A stretch of DNA of 39,076 nt, from the NCBI GenBank assembly GCA_964618895.1, contig CAZUDO010000087.1, forward strand, positions 1 to 39,076, in the 5' to 3' direction. Below, one piece after another: positions 8,776-17,326 of the stretch. Every line of letters starts with the position of its first letter. Positions within the stretch are counted from its first letter, which is position 1. The notes beneath the pieces were generated by a model, which saw only the letters and a list, made by a program, of their open reading frames with translations, searched no databases and had not been told where the DNA came from. The DNA is from CAZUDO01 sp964618895 (GTDB lineage: Bacteria > Desulfobacterota > Binatia > DP-6). Position numbers and translations under genes: made by a program.

Positions 8776-9789
8776 TCAGCACGTCAGGACGACTTTGCCC
8801 ACGTTCTGCCGCTCCTGCAGGTAGCGGTGCGCCGCCGCCGCCTCGACCAGCGGGAACGTCTTCCCCACCACCGGGGCGATGCGTCCAGCGTCATAGTCGG
8901 CGAGGAGCGCGAGCATCTCGCGGCGCAGGAGGTCGATGTGGTCCCACAGGTGGCCCAGGTTGACGCCGATCACGGCCTTGTTGTCGTTCATGATGCGCGC
9001 CGGGTGGAACCACGGGATGGTGAGGTACTTGGGCAGCACCGAGAGCCAGCTCGGCGTCATGCCGGTGGCGGCCTGCGAGAAGCCGAACATCACCAGCCGG
9101 CCGAGCGGCGCCAGACAGCGGTAGCTCTTGCTGAAGGCGCCGGTGGCGTCGAGCACGATGTCGACGCCGCGTCCGGCCGTGAGGCGCTTCACCTCGGTCT
9201 CGAAGTCCTGCGTGCGGTAGTCGATCGTGTGGGCCACTCCCGCCTGACGCAGGAGCGCGTGCTTGCTCGCCGACGCCGTGCCGATGACCGTTGCGCCGGC
9301 GATACGGCAGAGCTGGATGGCGGCCATGCCGACGCCGCCCGCGGCGGCGTGCACCAGCACGGTGTCGCTCGCCTGCACGTTGCCGAAGCGCCGCAGCATG
9401 AGGACGGCAGTGAGGTAGTTGACCGGGATGGCGGCAGCCTCCTCGAAGGTCATGCGTGCCGGCATGGGGAAGATCTGCGCCTCTGGCACCGCGATCACCT
9501 CGGTGTAGCCGCCGAAGCGCGTGAGAGCGGCGACGCGCTGGCCGACGGCCAGGTCGCTGGTCACGCCCGGGCCGACGGCGGTGATCGTGCCCGCGACCTC
9601 GTACCCCACTACGCACGGCCGCGGCGGCGCGTCGGCGTAGAAGCCGAGACGCGCCATGACGTCGGCGAAGTTGACGCCGCTCGCGTGCACGCGGATGACC
9701 GCCTGGCCGGGTCCGGCGGTGGGCTCGGGGCCGTCGCGGACTTCGAGGACTTCGGGGGCGCCGGTGCGGGGGATCCAGATGGAGCGCAT
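8776..9789 (-). CDS. Zinc-independent NADPH:quinone oxidoreductase (MDR superfamily)
   Basis: The 337-residue protein is a medium-chain dehydrogenase/reductase of the quinone-reductase type. The N-terminal GroES-like domain includes HASGVNFADVMARLG, then GYEVAGTITAVG. A Rossmann domain carries the coenzyme motif AAAGGVGMAAIQL at about 150-162. The C-terminus LVEAAAAHRYLQERQNVGKVVL is typical of the VAT-1/quinone reductase branch. The zinc-binding cysteines of alcohol dehydrogenases are absent. Expected activity is NADPH-dependent reduction of quinones or enones in the cytoplasm. It has its own predicted promoter, with a perfect TTGACA, immediately upstream. Confidence 0.9.
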   Translation of the reverse strand: MRSIWIPRTGAPEVLEVRDGPEPTAGPGQAVIRVHASGVNFADVMARLGFYADAPPRPCVVGYEVAGTITAVGPGVTSDLAVGQRVAALTRFGGYTEVIAVPEAQIFPMPARMTFEEAAAIPVNYLTAVLMLRRFGNVQASDTVLVHAAAGGVGMAAIQLCRIAGATVIGTASASKHALLRQAGVAHTIDYRTQDFETEVKRLTAGRGVDIVLDATGAFSKSYRCLAPLGRLVMFGFSQAATGMTPSWLSVLPKYLTIPWFHPARIMNDNKAVIGVNLGHLWDHIDLLRREMLALLADYDAGRIAPVVGKTFPLVEAAAAHRYLQERQNVGKVVLTC

Positions 9790-9795
9790 GCCGGC

Positions 9796-9824
9796 GCCTA
9801 GCCCGCGCCGTGTGTGGCTGTCAA
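9796..9824 (-). promoter_or_regulatory. Predicted promoter of the quinone oxidoreductase gene
   Basis: On the minus strand a perfect TTGACA (9819-9824) is followed by 17 bases and CTAGGC (9796-9801), six bases before the ATG at 9789. The -10 match is weak, but the geometry repeats that of other start-proximal promoters in the window. Confidence 0.4.
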
Positions 9825-9826
9825 TC

Positions 9827-9852
9827 GTGCCGGCGCAGCGTGCCGGCGCAGC
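9827..9852. repeat. Two tandem copies of a 13-base unit
   Basis: GTGCCGGCGCAGC occurs twice in direct succession between the HDOD gene and the promoter of the oxidoreductase gene. The unit is GC-rich and may simply be slippage. Confidence 0.6.
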
Positions 9853-9856
9853 CCGG

Positions 9857-10774
9857 CTACGCCGCGAAGATGCTCGACATCGCCTGCTGCTCGCCCTTGA
9901 GTCCGGCGTACATCTCGCGCCACTCCTCGGTGCCGAGGAGCCCGGGCGCGAAGGCGCGCACCTCGGCCAGCACTTCCTGGCGCGCGACGCCGTTGTTCGG
10001 GTCGGTGGCGTCGACCAGGCGATTGGCGATTGCGACCACCAGGGTCACGTCGAAGCCGTGCTCGGCGGACAGCGGATCGTGGTGGCGCGCCACCGGGTCG
10101 ACCACCTCGGGCGGCAGCTGCCAGAGCTGCAGCAGCCAGCCGCCGACCGTGCCGTGGTGGCAGCCGAGCGCCTCGACCTCCGCTTCCGCGGCGGTGAGCC
10201 CGTTCTCGAGCGCGTCGTCGAGCATGCTCCAGTAGGTGTCCTTGAGGCGCAGGCCGAGGACGAGCTTGCCCACGTCGTGCAGCAGCCCGGCGGCGAACGC
10301 GGTGCCGCTGTCGGCACCGGTGCGCTCGGCCAGCATCTTGGCGGTGGCGGCGACCGTGGAGGTGTGGATCCACATCCGGCGGCGGTAGCGCCGTGCGCCG
10401 GGATCGTCCTTGTCGAACGCGCCCCACACCGACAGCCCGAGTGCCAGGTCGCGCACACGCTTGAAGCCGAGCAGCGTGACCGCGTGCGAGATGCTGCTCA
10501 CCTTGCAGCGGAGCGCGAAGAACGCGCTGTTGGCGAGCCGGAGCAGGCGCGCGGTGAGCGCCTGGTCGCGTGCGATCAGCTTCGCCAGGTCGTCGACGCG
10601 CGCGGTCTCGCGGTTCACCGTCACCAGCATGCGCTGGGCGATCTCCGGCGCCGACGGCAGGGTATTCTGCGTCATCAGCTCCCGGTAGAAACGCTCCTGG
10701 ACGGGCGAGCGGGCGGCGGCGTCCCAGGGCGTCCGGGGCGCCGCCCGGGCCAAGGCGGGTGCGCCAGTCGACAT
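9857..10774 (-). CDS. HDOD-domain signalling protein
   Basis: The 305-residue protein carries an HDOD domain, a catalytically degenerate relative of HD phosphohydrolases that acts in signalling scaffolds. Typical segments are LPSAPEIAQRML near 39-50, IARDQALTARLLRLANSAFF at about 67-86, then ISHAVTLLGFKRVRDLAL, and AGLLHDVGKLVLG in the second half. No receiver, GGDEF or other output domain is fused. The ATG at 10774 was preferred over a TTG six bases further upstream; neither has a clear Shine-Dalgarno. It lies in a same-strand block but is 67-107 bases from each neighbour, so it may be transcribed alone. Confidence 0.88.
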   Translation of the reverse strand: MSTGAPALARAAPRTPWDAAARSPVQERFYRELMTQNTLPSAPEIAQRMLVTVNRETARVDDLAKLIARDQALTARLLRLANSAFFALRCKVSSISHAVTLLGFKRVRDLALGLSVWGAFDKDDPGARRYRRRMWIHTSTVAATAKMLAERTGADSGTAFAAGLLHDVGKLVLGLRLKDTYWSMLDDALENGLTAAEAEVEALGCHHGTVGGWLLQLWQLPPEVVDPVARHHDPLSAEHGFDVTLVVAIANRLVDATDPNNGVARQEVLAEVRAFAPGLLGTEEWREMYAGLKGEQQAMSSIFAA

Positions 10775-10881
10775 CGACAACGGGCAGGCAGCAACGGGTG
10801 TGCCAGGGCGGCGCCTGACGGGCGGGCGCGGGGAAGGGGGCGAGCGTCACAAAAGTGCCGGCAGGCGCGGAGACGTCCAGG

Positions 10882-13326
10882 CTACCGGGGAGTGGGCCCT
10901 TCGATGTGCGCTTTCGTCAGCTCGTCCTGAACCGCCACCGCGAGGTCGCTGCGTACCTGTATCCACCGCCTGTCTTCGGTCCACACCCGAAGCTCGAAGT
11001 CGAGGCCGGTGTCGGCAAAGCCGGTGAAGAGCGCTTCGGGCTCCGGCTGCGTCAGGACGCGTGGGTCACGTTGGGCGACCGCGAGCAGCAACGCGAGCAG
11101 GGGGCGCGCCCCGGTGCCGTACGCCACCCGCAACGTCAGGGCGACCCGCCGCCGGCGATCCGAGAGCGTCCAGTTGGTCACACGGTGCTCGATCAACTGC
11201 GAGTTCGGGACGATCACCTCGGCTCCGTCGGGAGTCCGGATGGCGCTCGAACGGATGCCGATGCGGAGCATGTCTCCGCTCAGCTCCCCGAGCTGCACCG
11301 CGTCGCCGACCTGGACCGGACGCTCGAAGAGCAGGATCAGCCCCGACACGAAGTTGTTGATCACCTGCTGCAGGCCGAAGCCGAGCCCGAGCCCGAGGGC
11401 GCTCACCAGCAGGGTGAGATGTGTCAGGTCGAGGCCCAGACTCGCGACCGCGAGCAGGAACCCCCCCAACAGGAGGCCATAGCGGACGAGAGTCGACAGT
11501 GCGTAGGGAACGCCACGCGGAAGCGCCAGCCGCGGGTAGACATCTCCTTCGAGCGCCGCCACCGTGACCCTGGCGACGAGCCAGGCCACGACCACCATGG
11601 CCACGAAGCCAAGGACCCGGCCGACGGAGATATCCAGCGGGCCGGCGGGCAGGGGCGCAGTGAGCACGGCCTGCAGGGCGGTGGTGGTGGGGACGAGCAG
11701 CTCGAATCTCTGGAGCGCGGTCAGGCCCCAGAACCCGAGCGCTGCGAAGTCGACCAACCGGCCGAGGATCCGCGTGAGCGTGGCGCCGTGCGTCGTGACC
11801 GTGCGCAGTCTCGCCAATGGCGTGGCCACGAGCGCCAGCCCGAGGACGCCCGTCAGCGCGCTGCGGATGGCCACCACACCGATGGCGGTGCCGGCGAGGT
11901 AGAGCCCGCCGCCTCCTCCGAAGTCGGCCAGATCGAGGTACCCGCCGGCGGCCGCAAGTGACGCGAGTGCGGTGGCGAGGGCCACGACCCAGAACAGCCG
12001 GCGAACGGCGGTGCGTACCCACGGGGTGATGTGGACGAATTGGTCCCCGGACGGCTGTGCGCTGCGCGCAAGCGAGGTCAGGACGATGGTCGCGGCCGCC
12101 ATCTCCACGATGAGCACCCCCTGTTCGGCGAACGGGTTGGCCAGCAACATTTCGCGGCCGGCGTCGACGAGCAGTAGCAGGGCCAGGCCGTAGAGCAGAC
12201 GCCCCGCGTGTGCCCCGACGGCTGGACGCAGGATGGTCAGGGCGGCCGGCAGTAACACCAGCAACAGCCCCTGCTGCAGCAGCCAGGGCGGCGCCGGACG
12301 CAATGGGCGTGTACAGGCGATGGTCACCAGCAGTGCCGTCGAAACCGGGGCGGCGAGCGCGGATGCCGTGGAGGCGACGGTTCGGGGGCGACGAAGCATC
12401 CACGCCAGCACCAGCGTGAGCCCGGCGGTGAACACGAAGCCGAGCCAATGGGCCCGCAGGTACGCGCGTAAACCTCGGAGTCGCGTCCTGATCTCAGCGG
12501 ACGCATCGATGGCACGCGCCGGCTCGCGGGCGTTCCCGACACCAGCGAACTTCCACACCGGGACCGTGCGTTGCCGGAGCATCTGGCCGACGGCCTGCCG
12601 CCGTATGTTCTGGATGCGGACCTGGGCGTCGTCACAGGTTTCCAGCGCCTGGCTCAACGCGTCCTGCAGGACCAGCAGTCGAGCGTTCTCCTTCTCGAAC
12701 AGTCCGCGGCTCGTGTCGATGGTGCCCAGGGTCGCCTCGACGTGCGCGACGATGGGTGCCGGCGTTCCGTCGCCGCGCACATGATCGAGGGTCCCGCTCC
12801 AGGCGTCGCGTAGACGAGTGAGCGTGCGCAGATCCCCGTCGCTCCGAACCGTGTGCTTCGCAATGGCGGTCCGGAGGTCTTCGGTCTCGCTCTGCAGGGT
12901 GCGCCACTCGGAGGCAAGGGCCGCGAGCGCTGCCTGGCGGGGGAGCGTGTTCAGCAGGCGCGCCGTCTCCAGCCATCGCGTTGCGACCCGGCGGCGGACC
13001 TCGGACACGGCCGTCTCGAATCCGGCCACCACGCCTGCGCCGGCGAGGTCCGCCGTCATCGCGAGGAGTTGCGTGGTGACGACTTCGGAGTGCGTCCCGA
13101 TCGCGCCCGGCGTCGGAGGCGCTGTGCTGGGGGGTGCGGGCAGGGTCGTGCCGGCAGGTGTGCCGTCGGGGGGTGTCTGTGCCCGGACGCGGCCGGCGGC
13201 GAGCGCCAGGACCGCGCCGGCCAGGAGCACGCGGCGGACCCGGCGGCTCGTTCGCTCGACGAGCAAGGGGCGGCGCCACGCCGCGGGTCTGGAGGTGCGT
13301 GCCATGGGCGAGGCGCTGTGTAGCAT
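10882..13326 (-). CDS. MscS-family mechanosensitive channel with large periplasmic domain
   Basis: About 814 residues. After a signal peptide (basic n-region, then LLAGAVLALAAGRVRAQ) there is a helical periplasmic region (about 50-310), several membrane helices (about 330-620) and the MscS core. The pore helix region reads ALGLGLGFGLQQVINNFVSG, then LLFERPVQVGD. The beta domain contains RTPDGAEVIVPNSQLI, and the C-terminus is a short alpha/beta domain. The size and N-terminal region resemble the large MscK/YbiO-like class rather than minimal MscS. Expected role is tension-gated release of osmolytes from the inner membrane. I chose the ATG at 13326; the ATG at 13305 is equally possible. Starting at 13464 would overlap the upstream gene. 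The upstream gene ends 37 bases away, so the two may be co-transcribed. Confidence 0.88.
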   Translation of the reverse strand: MLHSASPMARTSRPAAWRRPLLVERTSRRVRRVLLAGAVLALAAGRVRAQTPPDGTPAGTTLPAPPSTAPPTPGAIGTHSEVVTTQLLAMTADLAGAGVVAGFETAVSEVRRRVATRWLETARLLNTLPRQAALAALASEWRTLQSETEDLRTAIAKHTVRSDGDLRTLTRLRDAWSGTLDHVRGDGTPAPIVAHVEATLGTIDTSRGLFEKENARLLVLQDALSQALETCDDAQVRIQNIRRQAVGQMLRQRTVPVWKFAGVGNAREPARAIDASAEIRTRLRGLRAYLRAHWLGFVFTAGLTLVLAWMLRRPRTVASTASALAAPVSTALLVTIACTRPLRPAPPWLLQQGLLLVLLPAALTILRPAVGAHAGRLLYGLALLLLVDAGREMLLANPFAEQGVLIVEMAAATIVLTSLARSAQPSGDQFVHITPWVRTAVRRLFWVVALATALASLAAAGGYLDLADFGGGGGLYLAGTAIGVVAIRSALTGVLGLALVATPLARLRTVTTHGATLTRILGRLVDFAALGFWGLTALQRFELLVPTTTALQAVLTAPLPAGPLDISVGRVLGFVAMVVVAWLVARVTVAALEGDVYPRLALPRGVPYALSTLVRYGLLLGGFLLAVASLGLDLTHLTLLVSALGLGLGFGLQQVINNFVSGLILLFERPVQVGDAVQLGELSGDMLRIGIRSSAIRTPDGAEVIVPNSQLIEHRVTNWTLSDRRRRVALTLRVAYGTGARPLLALLLAVAQRDPRVLTQPEPEALFTGFADTGLDFELRVWTEDRRWIQVRSDLAVAVQDELTKAHIEGPTPR

Positions 13327-13363
13327 TGTCGAGGGCGCCGGGAACAGGTCACGCCGGCCTGCT

Positions 13364-16300
13364 TCAGCGCGAGACGACGAACGCCGGACGCCCGCTCGCG
13401 CCCTCGCGGGTTCCGTAGTCCACGCCGTCGGTGGACGCGCTGTCGAGCGCGAAGCAGTACGCACCGTCGCCCGCGATGGCGGCGGTCACGTCGAACGCGA
13501 CCACCTGCCGCCGCGCCACGGCCCCGGCGGTGGCGAGCAGCGGGCCGTCGATGGCGGGTTGCGTGCTCCAGGTGATCGTCCGCTCGTCCCACCCGCACGG
13601 GCCGAGCCGGTGCAGGCGACCGCCCGACACGCTCTCGGCGCGCGACACGTCGGCCACCTGGAGCTGCAGTCGGGCCGCGGTGGGGGGAGTGCCGCCGAGG
13701 CCGCTCACCCGGACGCGGAAGAAGGCACGCTGGATCGTCGGCCCGGCGTCGATCGACAGCAACGCACTGGCGCCGAGGTTCGTGCCCGGTCGATCCGAGG
13801 CCACGAACACGTCCGCCTCCACGACTCCGCCCACCGGCACGGGAACGGTGGACGTGGTGGTGCTGGTGGTGGTCGTGGTGGTGGTGGACGTGGTCGTGGG
13901 GCTCGTTGTGGTCGTAGTGGTGGACGTGGTCGCGGTGCCCGTCGTGGTCGTGGAAGTGGTCGTGGTGATGCTCGTGGTCGTCGTGGCGCCCCCGACCGCG
14001 ATCACCACCACCGGCGCGCCCGTGGCCGCCTCGCGTGCCTGATAGCGCACGGCGTCGACGGACGGGCTGGCGAGCGCAAAGCAGTACGCGCCGTCGCCCG
14101 GGAGCGCGCCGGTCAGGTCGAACTCGACCGTCTGGCCGAGCGCGACCGCCCCCGCGCTCGCGAGCACGGGGGTATCCATCGCCGGCTGACTGGCCCAGGT
14201 GACGGCGCGCTCGTCCCACGTGCAGGCCGCCACCCGTCGGACCCCGCCGCCCGTGTCGCTCTGCGAGTTGAGCGCGGTGGCCACCTGCAGGCGCAAGCGC
14301 GCGTCGGTCACGGCGCGCCCTGCGACGCCGCTCACGCGCACACGCAGGAAGGCGCGCTTCACCGCCGGCCCGGCGTCGACCTCGAGCAGCGCGCCGGCGC
14401 CGAAGTTGGTGCCGGGCTGGTCGGAACTCACCCAGGCATCGGCCTCGATGACCGCGGCGGCGGGTGTCACCGGCGTGCAGATACAGTCGGCGCGGCAACT
14501 CCCCGGGCAGGCCGCCGTGACCAGCCCGTCGCATTGCTCGCCGCAGGACTCGTCGAGGACGCCGTTGCCGCAGCGGGGCGTGCCGCGACACGACCCGGCC
14601 ACGCACGCGTCCGCGTCGGTGCAGGCGGTGCCGTCGTCGCATGCACCGACGGCGGCTTCGTGGGCGCAGCCGGGGGCGCCGTCGCAGCGATCGAGCGTGC
14701 ACGGGTTGCCGTCGTCGCACTCCGCGTCCTGGGTGCAGGATGGCACCAGCGTCAGCTGTAGACGCGGGCCCCGGCTCGCGGTCGGGTGCTCGCGCGACGC
14801 GTAGTGGGCGCCGTCGGTCGAGGCGCTGCGGATGGCGAGCGCGTACCGTCCCGCCCCCGCCTGGAACGCCGACGTCACGTCGACGGTGACGGCCTGCCCG
14901 AGGGCCACCCGGCCGAGGGTCGCGATCGGACGCGTCGGGTCCGGGACCCAGGGCGAGGCGTCGGCGGCGTCCAGGGTGCCGTTCCGGTTGGTGTCCACAT
15001 CGTTCCAGGTGAGGCCGGGACCGCCCGCGCTGCGGGCGTCGACGCCGGTCTGCGTGCCCTCGATCCATCCCGCGTCGGGCACCGGATAGATCGTCCCGCC
15101 GTCCGCGGAGGGGTTGGTACAGGACAGCGTCAGCTCGGCGCGCGTGACCCGGCCCGGCGTCGTGTGCAGGTCGAAGGCCAGGTAGGCGAGGTCGGTCGGG
15201 GTGGCGTCGACCTCCAGGTGATCGGACACGCCGTGATCCCACGCCGCCTCGGTGCCGTTCTCGACGAATGTGTCGGCCACCGGTGCCAGGTCGACGAGCA
15301 CCGGCGGTGGCGGGGGCAGGCATGTGCAGTCCGGCGCACAGCGTCCGGGGCAGGCGCTGCTGTCGGCGCCGTCGCACTGCTCGCCGAGTCCGTCGGCGCG
15401 GCCGTCGCCGCACCCCGGCGGCACGCCGTCGGGACAGACCGCGAGGCCGAGGGCCGCCGCGACCCGGTCCCAGCCGACCAGGTCGATGTCGTCGCCGCCG
15501 TCGAGGCAGTCGTCACAGGCGCCGAAGACGCCGGCGGGGAAACGTGTCGTGGGGGTCTGGAACACGTCGATGCCGTCGGTGGCGTTGGTGAAGTCGCCAC
15601 TCGCATCCTGGAGCACGAATGCCCCCACGTGGCGGAAGGTGGTGCGTTCGAAGACCTCGAACTCGGCCGGCGCCTGCGAGAACTCGCGCTGGTCGGCGAC
15701 TACGATCCAGCCCGCCGCCCCGCAGCGATAGACGGCGATCCCCTCACCCTCGGCCGTGACCGCGCCGGCCGGGAAATCGCCCAGGACCGTGCCGGCAGGG
15801 TTGAAGGCGCGCACCGTCCCGGTCCGGCCGTCGGCCACGAAGACGCGGTCGTGGAACGCGTCGGTGGCGGTCCCTTCCGGCCCACCGAGCCCGGTCGGGA
15901 ACGTTCCCACCGGCGCCAGCGTGGCGAGGTCGTAGACGTGCACGTTCCCCTGCGCGTGGTCGGTCACGAAGGCGAGCTGCTGGCCGGCGAACGTGCCGAG
16001 CGCGAGCCCCTGCGGGTCGGTGAGCCCGGTGCCGCCGGTCCCGAGCAGACCGAGCCCCGGGAGCGCGTGCACCAGGAAGCGGCGTGCGCCCGGGTCACTG
16101 GTGACGAGCAGGTTGCCGATCACGTCGCAGTTGTTCGGGATCGTGAAGCCCGCGACGTTGGCGAGGTGCGTCCCGGTCCCGAGCCCGAACACCTCGACGA
16201 CGCGAGCGTCCTTCGCGGTCACGAACACCAGCGTCTGCTCGGCATCGGTCGGATCGCGCCAGAAGCAGAGGTCGTCGTAGTTGCGCCCGCTGGCGGAGAG

Positions 16301-16393
16301 GGCCAGGTCGACGGGCAGGAGCGCAGGCTCGATCGCCCGGCCTGGTGTCGCCGCGAGCAGCACGGCCAGAAGGGCGATCGCGGCGCCGGGCAT
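13364..16393 (-). CDS. Exported beta-propeller phytase-like protein with cysteine-rich and DNRLRE domains
   Basis: A 1009-residue Sec-exported protein (signal 1-20, ending GRA). Residues 20-320 follow the beta-propeller (3-)phytase order: DDLCFWRDPTD near 40, NNCDV at 87-91, DPQGLAL at 126-132, GPEGTATD at 171-178, EGEGIAVY at 215-222, TDGIDV at 272-277, and DLVGWDRVAAALG at 304-316, which parallels the phytase tail. Some acidic calcium or phosphate ligands differ, so activity is uncertain. Three DNRLRE modules follow (about 365-540, 635-800, 854-1009); the last two are close duplicates. Cysteine-rich CGDG/CGNG...EQCDG segments lie before the first and second modules, and a Thr-rich linker (about 801-848) separates the last two. 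I started at the ATG at 16393 because the longer frame overlaps the divergent gene and lacks a signal peptide. Confidence 0.85.
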   Translation of the reverse strand: MPGAAIALLAVLLAATPGRAIEPALLPVDLALSASGRNYDDLCFWRDPTDAEQTLVFVTAKDARVVEVFGLGTGTHLANVAGFTIPNNCDVIGNLLVTSDPGARRFLVHALPGLGLLGTGGTGLTDPQGLALGTFAGQQLAFVTDHAQGNVHVYDLATLAPVGTFPTGLGGPEGTATDAFHDRVFVADGRTGTVRAFNPAGTVLGDFPAGAVTAEGEGIAVYRCGAAGWIVVADQREFSQAPAEFEVFERTTFRHVGAFVLQDASGDFTNATDGIDVFQTPTTRFPAGVFGACDDCLDGGDDIDLVGWDRVAAALGLAVCPDGVPPGCGDGRADGLGEQCDGADSSACPGRCAPDCTCLPPPPPVLVDLAPVADTFVENGTEAAWDHGVSDHLEVDATPTDLAYLAFDLHTTPGRVTRAELTLSCTNPSADGGTIYPVPDAGWIEGTQTGVDARSAGGPGLTWNDVDTNRNGTLDAADASPWVPDPTRPIATLGRVALGQAVTVDVTSAFQAGAGRYALAIRSASTDGAHYASREHPTASRGPRLQLTLVPSCTQDAECDDGNPCTLDRCDGAPGCAHEAAVGACDDGTACTDADACVAGSCRGTPRCGNGVLDESCGEQCDGLVTAACPGSCRADCICTPVTPAAAVIEADAWVSSDQPGTNFGAGALLEVDAGPAVKRAFLRVRVSGVAGRAVTDARLRLQVATALNSQSDTGGGVRRVAACTWDERAVTWASQPAMDTPVLASAGAVALGQTVEFDLTGALPGDGAYCFALASPSVDAVRYQAREAATGAPVVVIAVGGATTTTSITTTTSTTTTGTATTSTTTTTTSPTTTSTTTTTTTSTTTSTVPVPVGGVVEADVFVASDRPGTNLGASALLSIDAGPTIQRAFFRVRVSGLGGTPPTAARLQLQVADVSRAESVSGGRLHRLGPCGWDERTITWSTQPAIDGPLLATAGAVARRQVVAFDVTAAIAGDGAYCFALDSASTDGVDYGTREGASGRPAFVVSR
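13845..13989. repeat. Low-complexity Thr-linker repeat
   Basis: A run of GTGGTC/GTGGTG-type triplets on the plus strand encodes an almost pure Thr/Ser linker on the minus strand, between the second and third DNRLRE modules. It is prone to slippage and probably varies in length between strains. Confidence 0.85.
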
Positions 16394-16401
16394 CGCGCCG
16401 C

Positions 16402-16430
16402 AGCATCCTGGACCGTGCCTGTACCTGCAA
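16402..16430 (-). promoter_or_regulatory. Predicted promoter of the phytase-like gene
   Basis: On the minus strand TTGCAG (16425-16430), a 17-base spacer and GATGCT (16402-16407) end eight bases before the ATG at 16393, the same start-proximal layout as elsewhere in the window. Confidence 0.35.
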
Positions 16431-16484
16431 GGCGTTTCCGCTGCGGGGATTCCCGTATGCCCGCTTGACCGTACAAAAGGCGCC

Positions 16485-17255
16485 GTGAGACGTTCGGCGC
16501 CGTTCATGGGAGCGCTGGCGATACGAATCGGCTGTGCCGTGACCCTGGGTGCCGTCCTGGCGGCGACGCCCGGGGTCGCCAAGGTCGTGCCGTGCATCCC
16601 GCGCCGGTTCGTGGTGGTGGAGCCGGCGCCGCTGCTGTCGGGATCCCGTGGGCAGGTGAGCGACGCGGACATCGTGGCGTACGACCAGGTCGGCGCCCGC
16701 GTTCCGCTCATCCTGGGCACGTGCACACCGGCACGAGCCCGGATCGCGGGAACGAACAAGGGCACCAAGGTGACGGCGGCCTACCCGAAGGGGAGCTGTC
16801 CCGGCGTGTCCGGCCCGCTCCGGCTCCGCGCCCTGATCGACGAGGGCTGCACCACCTGGCGGGGCACTCTCAAGTACGGCAAGAGCAGGCCGCTGCCGTT
16901 CCGCGCGACCCGGTCGGAATGCGGCGACCGCAAGTTCGATCCGGCCAACGAGGACCACGAGCAGTGCGACGGTGACGGCACCGGCTTGTGCGCCGTCTGT
17001 ACGGCGTCGTGCACGTGCCTGCCGGCCAGCACCACCCGGACGACGACCAGCACCACGTCCACCACCAGCACCACCCTCTCGCCGGACCGGGAATGCGGCA
17101 ATGGCACGCGCGAGGGGGATGAGGAGTGCGACGGCGACCCGGGCGGCGTCGAGTGCCCGGCCGGCTCGCGTCCCGGCGGGCAGGTGAAGTGCGCCGAGGA
17201 CTGCACGCTCGACTTCGCGGACTGCAGCGCGAGCGCTCAGGCTTCAATCCGCTGA
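16485..17255 (+). CDS. Exported protein with undescribed N-terminal domain and cysteine-rich repeats
   Basis: The 256-residue protein starts with a basic n-region and hydrophobic signal (to about residue 33). The GTG at 16485 has AAAAGG four bases upstream; an ATG at 16506 is the alternative. Residues 36-145 form a domain I do not recognise, with C37, C80, C105 and C122 and the motif GPLRLRALID...W.GTLK. The following protein repeats it closely, and the start of the protein at 33413-35041 repeats it more distantly. After it come a CGDRKFD...EQCDG cysteine repeat (146-178), a Thr-rich linker (183-198), and a second repeat, CGNGTREGDEECDG (204-217). These repeats resemble myxobacterial cysteine-rich repeats found in surface proteins. 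Function unknown. The gene diverges from the phytase-like gene with 91 bases between them. Confidence 0.8.
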   Translation: MRRSAPFMGALAIRIGCAVTLGAVLAATPGVAKVVPCIPRRFVVVEPAPLLSGSRGQVSDADIVAYDQVGARVPLILGTCTPARARIAGTNKGTKVTAAYPKGSCPGVSGPLRLRALIDEGCTTWRGTLKYGKSRPLPFRATRSECGDRKFDPANEDHEQCDGDGTGLCAVCTASCTCLPASTTRTTTSTTSTTSTTLSPDRECGNGTREGDEECDGDPGGVECPAGSRPGGQVKCAEDCTLDFADCSASAQASIR

Positions 17256-17326
17256 GTTGATTCAACTACGTAGCGCACTTGACAGCGTGCGAACGGCTGT
17301 GCGAGTGCCCTCTTCCGAGGGGGGCC

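Noticed and set aside
10775..10881. Possible terminator with a short T-run after the HDOD promoter region
   Set aside because: On the minus strand a TTTT follows only a very weak GC stem; too little to call.
13327..13464. Longer N-terminus for the MscS channel
   Set aside because: It would overlap the upstream gene by 100 bases and bury the signal peptide. Starts at 13326 or 13305 are better.
16394..16768. Longer N-terminus for the phytase-like protein
   Set aside because: The extra 125 residues run opposite the divergent exported protein and have no signal peptide; a clean one begins at 16393.
17279..17326. TTG start or a promoter at the TTGACA at 17279
   Set aside because: The TTG start would place charged residues before the signal peptide, and a strong Shine-Dalgarno precedes the ATG at 17327. 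No -10 follows the TTGACA at a workable distance.
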